From UMGS1322 sp900550765 (GTDB taxonomy: Bacteria > Bacillota > Clostridia > Christensenellales > QALW01), in the NCBI GenBank assembly GCA_958448705.1, contig CAUDEY010000012.1, positions 1 through 60,043 on the forward strand: DNA of 60,043 nt. Direction: 5' to 3'. The notes below the pieces were generated by a model. The model made no database searches and was not told where the DNA came from. It saw only the letters and a program-made list of their open reading frames with translations. Shown here one piece after another: positions 52,348-60,043 of the stretch. The translations under genes and the position numbers were made by a program. Each line of letters starts with the position of its first letter. Within the stretch, counting starts at the first letter, position 1.

Positions 52348-52983
52348 TCAATCCTTCTTTTTTATCGGCTGCCGGAGCACAGTCCTTAATTTGCCGGCCG
52401 CACATCTTCGGGGATCACTTAAATAAATTTCATGATGAAATCTATGTTCCGTCAACTCTGCCGCATAGCCGTTCGCATCTGCGAACTGTTCCATAAGACG
52501 CAGGGTTTCAGGCTCATTATCATACGGACCTATATGCATGCATTGAACACATCGTCCCTCATCATACGTCCAAAATTCTGCTTTTGAAAAATCCTGCTGC
52601 TTCTTTTCCTGCGCCTGCTCTGCCGCCCAGGCAAACTCTTCCCTGGTAACAAACTCAGGAAGCCTGATTACCGAAAGGAAACAAAAAGCTTCTTTTTTTC
52701 CGTAATCGATTCCCTCTATGCCCTCCTGCCACCAAAATCCCTCCAGCGGGGGAACGACGTAATCAAAATACCCTTCTATTTTGTGGGCACCTTTTTTGCT
52801 CATTTTTATAGTAAAAGCAAGGCCGTACAGCAAAGAAATCGCCTGCTGATATTCTCCTCCTGCTTCATTGGGGTTCCCTTTTCCTCTCACCGCAATATAG
52901 TTTATCGGAGGAACCTCAACAATATGCGGAATTTGGGGCGGCATATAGAATTCTTTATATTCTTTTTTATAATCAAAGGCCAC
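52348..52983 (-). CDS. GyrI-like small-molecule-binding domain protein
   Basis: 211 residues. It matches the stand-alone GyrI-like/AraC effector-binding domain family: MPPQIPHIVEVPPINYIAVRG, GALLYGLAF-like helix, and CMHIGPYDNEPETLRLMEQFA near the C-terminus. These proteins bind or hydrolyse hydrophobic ligands; no DNA-binding domain is attached. I place the start at the GTG at 52983, with AAGGAG 8 bases upstream. The ATG at 53013 has no ribosome site and lies at the predicted transcription start. Confidence 0.75.
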   Translation of the reverse strand: MAFDYKKEYKEFYMPPQIPHIVEVPPINYIAVRGKGNPNEAGGEYQQAISLLYGLAFTIKMSKKGAHKIEGYFDYVVPPLEGFWWQEGIEGIDYGKKEAFCFLSVIRLPEFVTREEFAWAAEQAQEKKQQDFSKAEFWTYDEGRCVQCMHIGPYDNEPETLRLMEQFADANGYAAELTEHRFHHEIYLSDPRRCAAGKLRTVLRQPIKKKD

Positions 52984-53013
52984 AGCAATCACTCCTTTTC
53001 CTGTTTCATCCAT

Positions 53014-53042
53014 ATGATACCATCATAAAATAATACTGTAAA
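53014..53042 (-). promoter_or_regulatory. Promoter of the GyrI-like gene
   Basis: On the minus strand: TTTACA (53037-53042), 17 bases, TATCAT (53014-53019) with an extended TGG. Transcription would start near 53007, which supports the GTG start at 52983. Confidence 0.65.
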
Positions 53043-53060
53043 CAACGCAGCCGGGCTGCC

Positions 53061-53090
53061 GAAAAAGGCCGGAGAAGTTCTCCGGCCTTT
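53061..53090 (-). terminator. Terminator of the polyamine transporter operon
   Basis: A 13-bp inverted repeat (AAAGGCCGGAGAA and complement) followed by five T on the minus strand, 16 bases after the potD-like stop. Confidence 0.88.
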
Positions 53091-53105
53091 GGCTGTTGCG
53101 CAGGT

Positions 53106-54491
53106 TTAATCCTGATAATATTTTTCCTTTTTCTTTTTACGTATCACAACGAATACCACAACGCCGATAATCGCCACAGCAATCACGCCGCATACGATGG
53201 GCAGTACCAGACTGCTTTCCTCATCCTGAATCTTGAGGCGATCCCAGCATTCATTTAAATACTGCTGTGTTGCGTCATCCAGGCGGACAAAGCCCTCCCC
53301 TTCAAAATCAAAGGAATTTTCACTGTAAAGCAGCTCATAGCCGCGTTCATGCATCTCATTTTCCACAAAATAGCGATAATGTTCATCCTGCTGTACCGCT
53401 ATATTCGGCGTAGCATAACAGATATATTCGGCATTGATAGCCGCAATGCTCTTGGTGGGATCTTCATCTACCGAAAGCATAAAGTTGATATACTCCTGGG
53501 CGATCTCCGGGTTCCGCGAGCTGGTAGGCACGCACATGGCGTCCAAGAAAGAGTTCGAGCCTTCTTCGGGGTAAAAGAAGCACAGCTCATAATCCTCACA
53601 GTTCCAGGTCATGGTAAAATAATCCCCCACATAATACGGTGCAATGGCCGCGTTGCCGGTTTCCATTTTGTTAAATACTTCATCCATTACGTATTTTTGA
53701 ATGATCGGCTGCTGCGCCTTCAACATATCCAAAGCGCGCACATACAGCTCACGGCCGCCTTCATCGGATACCGAGGCGTTGATATAGCTTTTTTCGCCTG
53801 TATAGCCGTCTTCCTTCATCATAGCAAACTGTGCCGTAGCAAAGGCATCACGGGAATTATTGAACTGCAGAATTCCCAGATCCTTATATTTTTCATTCCA
53901 AAGCACGCTCCAGCCCTCCGCTTCAAATTCCTCCTGTGAAAAATCGGCAAAGGTCTGCTCCAGTAAAGTAAGGTTATAGATGATTCCAACCTTACCGAAG
54001 GTATAGGTAGCGGAATAGTAGGTCTTTTCCCCGTTCTCTTCGCGGTAGGAAATCCCCTCTACGATATATTTTTCCCCGATATTATCCATATTAGGGATAT
54101 TCTCTCGCTGAATGGGCTGAATCAAATTTTCATCAATCAGCAGCGGAATCAGATAATCCGAGGGAATGATCACGTCGTAGGAAGCGTCGGAAGTCGTAAG
54201 CTTAGCATAGAGCTCCTCATTAGAGGCATAGGTAGTATAATTGACTCTTACCTTTTTCCCCGGATGCTTCTGCGCATAATATTCCTCAAAGGCCTTGTTG
54301 ATATCCAAATAGGGAATCTCCGTTACGTTACCGTTTTCATCGGTGTATTCCCAGGATCCCTCGCCGTCGGAGATATATTCTCCCCAGTTGAACACATTGA
54401 GTACGATCTCGTCTCCGCTGCCTCCGCAGCCGGCGAATCCGCACAGAGCAATCGCCAATACAACAGCGAATGCAAGCCATTTTTTTATCAT
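53106..54491 (-). CDS. potD: Spermidine/putrescine-binding lipoprotein with extra C-terminal membrane segment
   Basis: 461 residues, about 100 more than usual. Lipobox GFAGC with lipidated C22, then LNVFNWGEYI, the PotD hallmark, and the periplasmic-binding fold with SDYLIPLLI and CVPTSSRNPEIAQEYINFML. After the binding domain a helical stretch leads to a transmembrane segment (about 428-452, LVLPIVCGVIAVAIIGVV) and a basic end KKKKEKYYQD. It delivers polyamines to PotBC. Double anchoring (lipid plus C-terminal helix) is odd. Overlaps potC by ATGA. Confidence 0.9.
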   Translation of the reverse strand: MIKKWLAFAVVLAIALCGFAGCGGSGDEIVLNVFNWGEYISDGEGSWEYTDENGNVTEIPYLDINKAFEEYYAQKHPGKKVRVNYTTYASNEELYAKLTTSDASYDVIIPSDYLIPLLIDENLIQPIQRENIPNMDNIGEKYIVEGISYREENGEKTYYSATYTFGKVGIIYNLTLLEQTFADFSQEEFEAEGWSVLWNEKYKDLGILQFNNSRDAFATAQFAMMKEDGYTGEKSYINASVSDEGGRELYVRALDMLKAQQPIIQKYVMDEVFNKMETGNAAIAPYYVGDYFTMTWNCEDYELCFFYPEEGSNSFLDAMCVPTSSRNPEIAQEYINFMLSVDEDPTKSIAAINAEYICYATPNIAVQQDEHYRYFVENEMHERGYELLYSENSFDFEGEGFVRLDDATQQYLNECWDRLKIQDEESSLVLPIVCGVIAVAIIGVVVFVVIRKKKKEKYYQD

Positions 54492-55348
54492 TGATTTTCC
54501 TCCTTATATTTCTGGCGGCGCAGTCTTTTTTGCTGACGGCGCACCTTAATTTCCTGTCTGGAACCGGCAACATTCGCCAATATCAGCAGCAGGAATATTG
54601 CCAGAATCATAAATGTAGAAAGCGCGTACATATCCGGTGTTACGGTCCCCTTGCCCGTCATGGAATAGATCAGCAGCGGCAGCGTCTGCACGGTGGACTT
54701 GGGCCGCACAAAGTAGCTGATAACAAAGTCGTCAAACGACAGCGTAAACGCCATAATCATGCCGGTAAAAATACCCGGCAGCAATTGGGGCAGCTCCACT
54801 TTAAAAAACGCCTGCAGCGGGCGGCAGCCCAAATCCAGCGCAGCTTCGGTTTGGGAATGATCCATCTGCCGGATCTTGGGCAGAACCGAAAGAATCACAT
54901 ACGGCAGGGTAAAGGTAATATGGGCAATCAGCAGACAGAGCATATCTATCGTATCATCATCCCGAAGCAATCCCGAAGCCGCTATGGTCCCCATAAACAA
55001 GAACGCCATAGATACCGCCGTAACGATCTCCGGATTGACCATAGGGATATTTGTCACCGTCATAACCGTTCCCTTAAACGCCCGGCTGCGCAGCCGGCTG
55101 ATCCCCAGCGCTGCCATCGTGCCGATCACCGTAGAAAATAGCGATGCCGTCACAGCAATAATCAAAGAATGAATCAGCGCATTTTTAGCGTTTGCATTAT
55201 GAAGCAGCGATTCATACCACTTAAGCGAAAATCCGCCGAACACCCCGGTGCTCTCTAAAGAATTAAACGAAAAAAAGATCAGGATGACAATCGGCGCATA
55301 AAGCAGGATAAAACACAGGGAAATATAGATCTTGCTGGATTTTTTCAT
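54488..55348 (-). CDS. potC: Spermidine/putrescine ABC transporter permease
   Basis: 286 residues, six transmembrane segments, with the EAA-loop region EAALDLGCRPLQAFFKVELPQLLPGI. This is the second inner-membrane channel subunit. Starts ATG overlapping potB by 4 bases; the extra basic C-terminus (RRQQKRLRRQKYKEENQ) is cytoplasmic. Confidence 0.92.
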   Translation of the reverse strand: MKKSSKIYISLCFILLYAPIVILIFFSFNSLESTGVFGGFSLKWYESLLHNANAKNALIHSLIIAVTASLFSTVIGTMAALGISRLRSRAFKGTVMTVTNIPMVNPEIVTAVSMAFLFMGTIAASGLLRDDDTIDMLCLLIAHITFTLPYVILSVLPKIRQMDHSQTEAALDLGCRPLQAFFKVELPQLLPGIFTGMIMAFTLSFDDFVISYFVRPKSTVQTLPLLIYSMTGKGTVTPDMYALSTFMILAIFLLLILANVAGSRQEIKVRRQQKRLRRQKYKEENQ

Positions 55349-56181
55349 GCGATAATCCCTCCTGTGCTGCGCTCATCGCCGTCCGTATAGCGGTTCATAA
55401 TCAGCGTGCTGATTACAATCAGCAGCATCAGCACCAACGAAAGTGTGGCTCCCTTGTTATAATCAGCCGAGATCGAAAGCATCCGGGCCTCGATCGCATC
55501 GCCGATTAAATACGTATTGGCTCCGCCTAAACGCTGCGAAATATAAAAAGTGCTCACGCAGGGAACGAATACCATCGTAATGCCGGAAACAATCCCGCCT
55601 ACGCTCAGCGGTATGATGACCCTGGTCAGTGCCTGAAACGCATTGCAGCCCAAATCATGGGCGGCTTCGATAAGCTTGCCGTCAAGCTTGGTCAGCACTG
55701 AATAAATAGGCAGAATCATATAAGGCAGAAAATCATATACCATGCCGATCACAACGGCTGCGCGTGTATCCATCAGCTCCATATGGGCGCCGAACAATCC
55801 TAAAAACTGATTAATGACGCCGTTTTTCTCTATTAGGATTGCTATGGAATCGGTGCGAATGATAAAGTTGATCCACATCGGCAGCATCAGAAGCATCACC
55901 AACACTTTTTGTACCGAAGGCTTTGTCCTGGAAATAGCAAAGGCCAGCGGATACCCAATCAGCAGGCAGATGATAGTGGCAATAAAGGCCAGCATCAGCG
56001 AAAGCAAAAAAGTGCTGGAATAATGGGAAATAATCGAAAAATTCTCAAACCCGCAAAAAGCACCGGAAGCATCGGTAAAGGCATAATACAACACATAGAG
56101 AATCGGCGCGATAATAAACAGCACCGCCCATACATAATACGGAGAGGCCGCTGCTTTTTGCATAAACGATCTATTCTTCAT
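55345..56181 (-). CDS. potB: Spermidine/putrescine ABC transporter permease
   Basis: 278 residues, six membrane segments, with the EAA loop EAAHDLGCNAFQALTRVIIPLSVGGI and LMLPMWINFIIRT, typical of PotB. It pairs with PotC and overlaps potA and potC by 4 bases each. Confidence 0.92.
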   Translation of the reverse strand: MKNRSFMQKAAASPYYVWAVLFIIAPILYVLYYAFTDASGAFCGFENFSIISHYSSTFLLSLMLAFIATIICLLIGYPLAFAISRTKPSVQKVLVMLLMLPMWINFIIRTDSIAILIEKNGVINQFLGLFGAHMELMDTRAAVVIGMVYDFLPYMILPIYSVLTKLDGKLIEAAHDLGCNAFQALTRVIIPLSVGGIVSGITMVFVPCVSTFYISQRLGGANTYLIGDAIEARMLSISADYNKGATLSLVLMLLIVISTLIMNRYTDGDERSTGGIIA

Positions 56182-57308
56182 TCCTCCATAACCTCCATGA
56201 CCTCCGTAACGTCAGAGAGTTTCTCCAATTCATCACTGAAAGAAGAATAATCGCCGAACATATCGGAAAATTCCGATTTTTTCATAACATGAATGGCATC
56301 GGGCTCAATATACAAACCGATCTTTTCGTTTTCCCCTACAAAATCGGTAGTCTGTATCATCCACTTAAACCCGCCGATATCCACAATGATCTCATAGTGC
56401 ACACCCTTAAACGTAACAGAAGTCACCGTGCCCGAAAGCATTGCCCTGTCAAGCGGAACCACATCTACATCCTCCGGACGCACCACAACATCCACCGGCT
56501 CATTTGCCGCAAAGCCCTTATCCAGGCAGTCAAACACGTGGCCGGAAAATTTGGCCTTAAAATCCTCCAGCATGACCCCGTCCACGATATTGGATTCCCC
56601 TATAAAATCAGCCACAAAGGCATTTTTCGGCTCATTATAGATATCGGTAGGCGTACCGATCTGCTGGATCTTTCCGTTTTCCATTACTACTACGGTGTCC
56701 GACATAGAAAGAGCCTCTTCCTGGTCATGGGTAACATAGATAAACGTAATACCCGTCTTATGCTGAATATTTTTCAGCTCGTTCTGCATATCCTTGCGCA
56801 GCTTTAAATCCAGCGCACCCAGCGGTTCATCCAAAAGCAGCACCTTAGGATCGTTAATCAAAGCCCGGGCAATCGCCACCCGCTGCTGCTGACCGCCCGA
56901 GAGCGTATTCACATTGCGCTTTTCAAATCCCTTTAAGTTGACCATGGCCAGCATTTCCTTTACGCGGGCGCGGATGTGTTCATCTTTCTCCTTTTTGATG
57001 CGCAGGCCAAAGGCAACGTTTTCATACACGTTCAAATGCGGAAACAACGCGTATTTCTGAAATACCGTATTGATGCTGCGCTTATAGGGGGGAATATCGT
57101 TCAGCCGCTTGCCCTCAAAGGTCACTTCCCCTTCATCCGGCGTTTCAAAGCCGGCAATAATGCGCAGAGTAGTGGTTTTACCGCAGCCGGAAGGACCTAA
57201 AAGCGTAATAAATTCATTTTCCCGAATATACAAATTGATATGGTCCAACACCTGCTCGCCGTCAAAGCTTTTGGAAATGTTTTTTAAATCGATAATCACT
57301 TTTTTCAT
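56178..57308 (-). CDS. potA: Spermidine/putrescine ABC transporter ATP-binding protein
   Basis: 376 residues. Walker A GPSGCGKTT, signature LSGGQQQR, Walker B VLLLDEPLGALD, then the C-terminal TOBE domain with VVRPEDVDVV. It powers polyamine import. The start is ATG 57308 with GAGG 6 bases upstream; a longer frame of 12 codons lies in the regulator gene and has no ribosome site. It follows the regulator gene by 8 bases. Confidence 0.93.
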   Translation of the reverse strand: MKKVIIDLKNISKSFDGEQVLDHINLYIRENEFITLLGPSGCGKTTTLRIIAGFETPDEGEVTFEGKRLNDIPPYKRSINTVFQKYALFPHLNVYENVAFGLRIKKEKDEHIRARVKEMLAMVNLKGFEKRNVNTLSGGQQQRVAIARALINDPKVLLLDEPLGALDLKLRKDMQNELKNIQHKTGITFIYVTHDQEEALSMSDTVVVMENGKIQQIGTPTDIYNEPKNAFVADFIGESNIVDGVMLEDFKAKFSGHVFDCLDKGFAANEPVDVVVRPEDVDVVPLDRAMLSGTVTSVTFKGVHYEIIVDIGGFKWMIQTTDFVGENEKIGLYIEPDAIHVMKKSEFSDMFGDYSSFSDELEKLSDVTEVMEVMEE

Positions 57309-57316
57309 AAAATACC

Positions 57317-57850
57317 TCAAAAACTGGGCGGCGTGCTTACCCACAGCACAACGGCCTCGGTGTTGCCCGCATTTTCAATAAAATGCGGCTGGTTGGAATG
57401 AAAATAAAAGCTGTCGCCTTTTTTGCACTTTTTCTTGGTTTGCCCCACGCAGACAAAGATTTTGCCCGAAAGCACAAAGCCGAACTCCTCTCCTTCATGA
57501 GGGTCATCCACCGCAGTGGACGCGCCGCCTTTGATGCGTACCTCAATAGGCTCCATTGCATTCTTCTGGGCTGAAGGCACCAGCCAGGTAGTAAAGGAGG
57601 CGTCATCCTCTTTTACAAAGTAATCTTCCGGGGTAAACACCAGCTTTTCTTCGCTGGCATCGGAAAAAAAGTCCTTTAAATTCGTTCCCAGGCACTCTAA
57701 AATATCCATCAGCGTGGCAATGCTCGGGCTGGTAAGTTCACGTTCTATCTGTGAAATAAAGCCCTTGGAAAGCTCGCATCGGTTGGCAAGCTCCTCCTGC
57801 GTCAGCCCATGCTGAATCCGCAGCATTTTTATTTTAGCCCCTATCGGCAT
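57317..57850 (-). CDS. XRE-cupin transcriptional regulator of the polyamine operon
   Basis: 177 residues. The N-terminal helix-turn-helix (IKMLRIQHGLTQEELANRCELSKGFISQIERE) is followed by a C-terminal cupin (DPHEGEEFGFVLSGKI ... SFYFHSNQPHFIENAG). It belongs to the PuuR-like class that senses polyamines or related ligands. It leads the pot operon, so it probably controls polyamine uptake and its own expression. The start is ATG 57850 with GAAGG at suitable spacing; the GTG two codons before is too close. Confidence 0.88.
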   Translation of the reverse strand: MPIGAKIKMLRIQHGLTQEELANRCELSKGFISQIERELTSPSIATLMDILECLGTNLKDFFSDASEEKLVFTPEDYFVKEDDASFTTWLVPSAQKNAMEPIEVRIKGGASTAVDDPHEGEEFGFVLSGKIFVCVGQTKKKCKKGDSFYFHSNQPHFIENAGNTEAVVLWVSTPPSF

Positions 57851-57875
57851 ATGCACGCCTTCTTTCTGTCTGTTC

Positions 57876-57890
57876 TAAACCGTGGGTTTA
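57876..57890. promoter_or_regulatory. Candidate operator of the XRE-cupin regulator
   Basis: Perfect palindrome TAAACC-GTG-GGTTTA in the 5' leader, just downstream of the expected transcription start, with a further CTAAACC half-site at 57897-57903. This is a classical place for autorepression. Confidence 0.45.
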
Positions 57891-57917
57891 TTATTGCTAA
57901 ACCAAAAGAACAGATAA

Positions 57918-57945
57918 ATTATATCAAGCGTTTCTTTTTTGTCAA
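57918..57945 (-). promoter_or_regulatory. Promoter of the pot operon
   Basis: On the minus strand: TTGACA (57940-57945), 16 bases, TATAAT (57918-57923), 68 bases before the regulator start. Confidence 0.8.
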
Positions 57946-58119
57946 CTGTTTTTTATGCGTCTCTTCTGCAAAATATTTCATTTTTTTTAAGGCGTCGTTT
58001 TCGCACATTTTACGTAAAACTCCAGTATTTTCAGCATATATTATCTCTTCCTTTATTTTTTTATTTACAATGAAGCAAAAAATTCTTCTTCTATAAGTTT
58101 AGCAATTTGCCTCTAAAAA

Positions 58120-58134
58120 TTTAGTATATCTAAA
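58120..58134. promoter_or_regulatory. AT-rich palindrome in the divergent region
   Basis: TTTAG-TATAT-CTAAA, with a nearby GTTTAG at 58097. It lies between the pot regulator and the alpha-galactosidase. It resembles a regulator site, but its half-sites are oriented opposite to those at 57876. The remainder of 57946-58300 is AT-rich and holds no gene I can support. Confidence 0.3.
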
Positions 58135-58310
58135 CATTTTGTATGTTTTTTGACTGTTTTTTTATGCAGGACTTTTTTTGCCCTTATTTTTTTAAGAAAA
58201 TAAAAAAATTTTTCTGCACCAATAAAAAATCCATATTTTTCCGCAGGACAGACACACATTTAGCTATATTTATCTCACTTTCTGCAATGTATTTGCAATA
58301 TAAAATACAT

Positions 58311-58316
58311 TATAAT
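58311..58316 (+). promoter_or_regulatory. -10 box of the alpha-galactosidase gene
   Basis: TATAAT 35 bases upstream of the start codon. The -35 region is poor (TGTATT at 17-base spacing), so an activator may be needed. Confidence 0.45.
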
Positions 58317-58351
58317 GAGTTTAACCCTATAAAAGAAAAGGAGAAATCATT

Positions 58352-59476
58352 ATGATACAAAAAACACCGCCTATGGGCTGGAACACCTGGAATACCTTCG
58401 GACATGAAATCAACGAAGAGCTGATCCGCACCACCGCGGATACGATGGTATCCTCCGGCTTGCTGGAGGCCGGGTACAATTATCTGGTTATCGATGACTG
58501 CTGGGCATTAAAACAACGGGATCCCCAAACCGGCCGCCTGGTAGCCGATCCGGAAAAATTCCCCTCGGGGATGAAAGCCGTGGCGGATTATGTACACAGC
58601 AAGGGCTTAAAATTCGGGATGTACTCCTGCTGCGGTACCCTCACCTGTGCGGGCTATCCCAGCTCCTTCGATTATGAATTTGTTGATGCCGAAACGTTTG
58701 CTTCCTGGGGCGTAGACTTTTTAAAATACGATCACTGCTACAAGCCCGATACTGTTCCTTCGGATCTGCTGTACCGCAAAATGGGGATGGCCCTTGCCAA
58801 CTGCGGCCGGGATATTCTTTTTTCTGCCTGCTCCTGGGGAGTAAACCAAACCCACGAATGGATCAAATCCACCGGCGCGCATATGTGGCGTTCTACCGGC
58901 GACATTACCGATTGCTGGCAGAAAATTAAAGAAATCTATGATTTGAACGTTCCCCTGCAGCCGTATAACGGCCAGGGATGCTTTAATGATATGGATATGA
59001 TGGTAGTGGGGATGCACGGCCAAGGTTTAGTAGGCGTTACCGGCTGCACGGACGAAGAGTACCGTACCCATTTTTCCATTTGGGCCATGTTGAATTCTCC
59101 GTTGATGATTGGCTGTGATATCCGTAAAATGGATGCGGCTACAAAAGAAATTTTAATGAATAAAGACGTTATTGCCATCAATCAGGACGCCGCCGGCCGC
59201 CAGCCCTTCCGGGCCAGCACCTACGGCTGCGATACCTGGGTAAAATTCTTAGAAGGCGGCGATATTGCCATTTTAATCGTCAACCCCTATGAGGATGCCT
59301 GCCGCGGTACCCTGCACCTGACCGATATTGGCCTGGATGTTGCCAGCGGCCGCGCCCTAAAAGCCCGCGATCTATGGACCGGCAACGACTTAGGTATCAT
59401 CAAGGACGAACTTCTGTTCCCCTCTATAGATGCACACTCCTGCAAGTTTTTAAGGTGCAGTATTGTTAAACGCTAA
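58352..59476 (+). CDS. Alpha-galactosidase, GH27 family
   Basis: 374 residues, no signal peptide, hence cytoplasmic. Hallmarks: PPMGWNTWNTFG, VIDDCW (48-51), FLKYDHC with nucleophile D127, and MWRSTGDITDCW with acid/base D184. A C-terminal beta domain is present. It releases terminal alpha-galactose from imported oligosaccharides such as melibiose, raffinose or galactomannan fragments. AAAGGAGAAA precedes the ATG. Confidence 0.93.
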   Translation: MIQKTPPMGWNTWNTFGHEINEELIRTTADTMVSSGLLEAGYNYLVIDDCWALKQRDPQTGRLVADPEKFPSGMKAVADYVHSKGLKFGMYSCCGTLTCAGYPSSFDYEFVDAETFASWGVDFLKYDHCYKPDTVPSDLLYRKMGMALANCGRDILFSACSWGVNQTHEWIKSTGAHMWRSTGDITDCWQKIKEIYDLNVPLQPYNGQGCFNDMDMMVVGMHGQGLVGVTGCTDEEYRTHFSIWAMLNSPLMIGCDIRKMDAATKEILMNKDVIAINQDAAGRQPFRASTYGCDTWVKFLEGGDIAILIVNPYEDACRGTLHLTDIGLDVASGRALKARDLWTGNDLGIIKDELLFPSIDAHSCKFLRCSIVKR

Positions 59477-59687
59477 ATGTACGCAATGCGGCAAAGCGCT
59501 GGTAAACGATGATATCGGCGCAACCAAAAAGCTGATCAACCGCGGGGCAGAAAGCTTTTTGTGCGTAGAATGTCTGGCCGCGTATTTTAAAGTGGAACCG
59601 GCGCTGATACGAAAAAAAATCGAGGATTTCAGACGCGCAGGCTGCACGCTGTTCGTACCGCAGAACAAAAACTCCGATCAGCAATAA
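59463..59687 (+). CDS. Small cysteine-pair (zinc-ribbon-like) protein, 74 aa
   Basis: Two CxxC pairs (CTQCGK and CVECLA, about 23 residues apart) suggest a zinc ribbon; a lone Cys follows (RAGCTLFVP). The middle (ALVNDDIGATKKLINRGAESFLC) looks helical. I know similar small clostridial proteins but no function. The start is a TTG overlapping the galactosidase gene by 14 bases, with AAGGTG upstream, so it is cotranscribed and coupled. A strong terminator follows. Confidence 0.6.
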   Translation: MLNAKCTQCGKALVNDDIGATKKLINRGAESFLCVECLAAYFKVEPALIRKKIEDFRRAGCTLFVPQNKNSDQQ

Positions 59688-59702
59688 CAAGGAACACCTT
59701 AC

Positions 59703-59732
59703 AAGGCGCTTTTCAGAAAAGCGCCTTTTTTT
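59703..59732 (+). terminator. Terminator of the alpha-galactosidase operon
   Basis: An 11-bp stem (AAGGCGCTTTT / AAAAGCGCCTT, loop CAG) followed by seven T. Confidence 0.93.
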
Positions 59733-59867
59733 CGCGGTGGCCAATCGCTGCGATCCGTTTAAAAGAACGCAGATTTTTATGAAGGACACTGCTCCGCTTT
59801 TCCGTTTCTCCCCTCAGAAGAAGCCATTTGTGTCATAGCCAGATAATGGGAGTGCGCTTCTTGCCGC

Positions 59868-59945
59868 GCCGAACAGCTCTCGCTCCGGTAAAACCTGCGT
59901 TTGAGCCGCTCCTCTGCTGGGGGGAGCTTAGCGGAACACCTGGAA
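59868..59945. repeat. Dispersed hairpin repeat, possible member C
   Basis: A segment with GCTCTCGCTCCGGTAAAAC, a degenerate version of the head of member B, followed by a GC-rich stretch (GAGCCGCTCCTCTGCTGG and GGAGCTTAGCGG). The rest of 59733-60043 shows no gene. Confidence 0.3.
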
Positions 59946-60043
59946 AAAATCCATATTTATCTGCATACAAAAGAAAAGCCCCCGCTTCTTAGGCAGCGTC
60001 CTATAAGGAAGTAAAAAGAATTTTGGTAGGAACCGGCGTGTCA

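Noticed and set aside
53349..53939. 196-codon plus-strand frame inside the potD region
   Set aside because: Antisense shadow of a clearly coding potD gene; Ile/His/Arg-rich composition typical of reverse-strand translation.

Overview
This 60 kb window looks like chromosome of an anaerobic, saccharolytic Bacillota of class Clostridia, probably from a gut or similar glycan-rich habitat. The reasons are a CIRCE-controlled hrcA-grpE-dnaK-dnaJ operon, strong AGGAGG-type ribosome binding sites, sigma-A promoters with near-consensus -35/-10 boxes, an oxygen-labile glycyl radical enzyme, clostridial housekeeping neighbours (miaB-mutS-mutL-miaA-ynbB-DUF1015-lysC) and short hairpin repeats of a kind I recall from gut clostridia. 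No tRNA, rRNA, CRISPR array, phage or IS element was recognised.

Layout. 1-3.6 kb: the tail of a Thr/Pro-rich surface protein, a sodium:alanine-type symporter, then D-lyxose/mannose isomerase and a PfkB sugar kinase. 3.6-6.2 kb (minus): RlmA-like methyltransferase, lipid kinase and a CmpB-like membrane protein. 6.2-10.2 kb (minus): a secreted protein with carbohydrate-binding-like domains and an Ig-like domain, an anchored protein of unknown function, and a decayed second copy of parts of this pair. 10.5-16.4 kb: a tagaturonate-reductase-like protein with a broken catalytic motif, an anchored unknown, a ThuA-like protein and a large lipoprotein glycosidase (DUF5060/DUF4038). 16.8-24.7 kb: a MazF-type toxin-antitoxin pair, the class I heat-shock operon, a long PRPP-synthetase-like protein, a putative structured RNA and a TPR-like membrane protein.

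24.8-38.7 kb is the most distinctive part. A divergent AraC regulator faces one co-directional gene train: two Gfo/Idh/MocA oxidoreductases, a surface protein with two nearly identical binding modules, a secreted membrane-anchored GH99-like enzyme, its cytoplasmic paralogue, two more Gfo/Idh/MocA oxidoreductases, a glycyl-radical activase and a glycyl radical enzyme. Four of the junctions overlap. I infer a dedicated anaerobic pathway in which a glycan is bound and cut outside, cut again inside, oxidised or reduced by paired NAD(P) enzymes and finally processed by a radical enzyme of unknown substrate. No transporter is encoded in the train.

39.4-50.9 kb (minus) is a tightly packed housekeeping operon for tRNA modification, mismatch repair and amino-acid metabolism. 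51-58 kb (minus) holds a glycolipid glycosyltransferase, a GyrI-like protein and a polyamine ABC importer operon led by a cupin-XRE regulator. 58.3-59.7 kb has a cytoplasmic GH27 alpha-galactosidase and a small cysteine-pair protein. All family assignments are from sequence reading alone; no database search was run.
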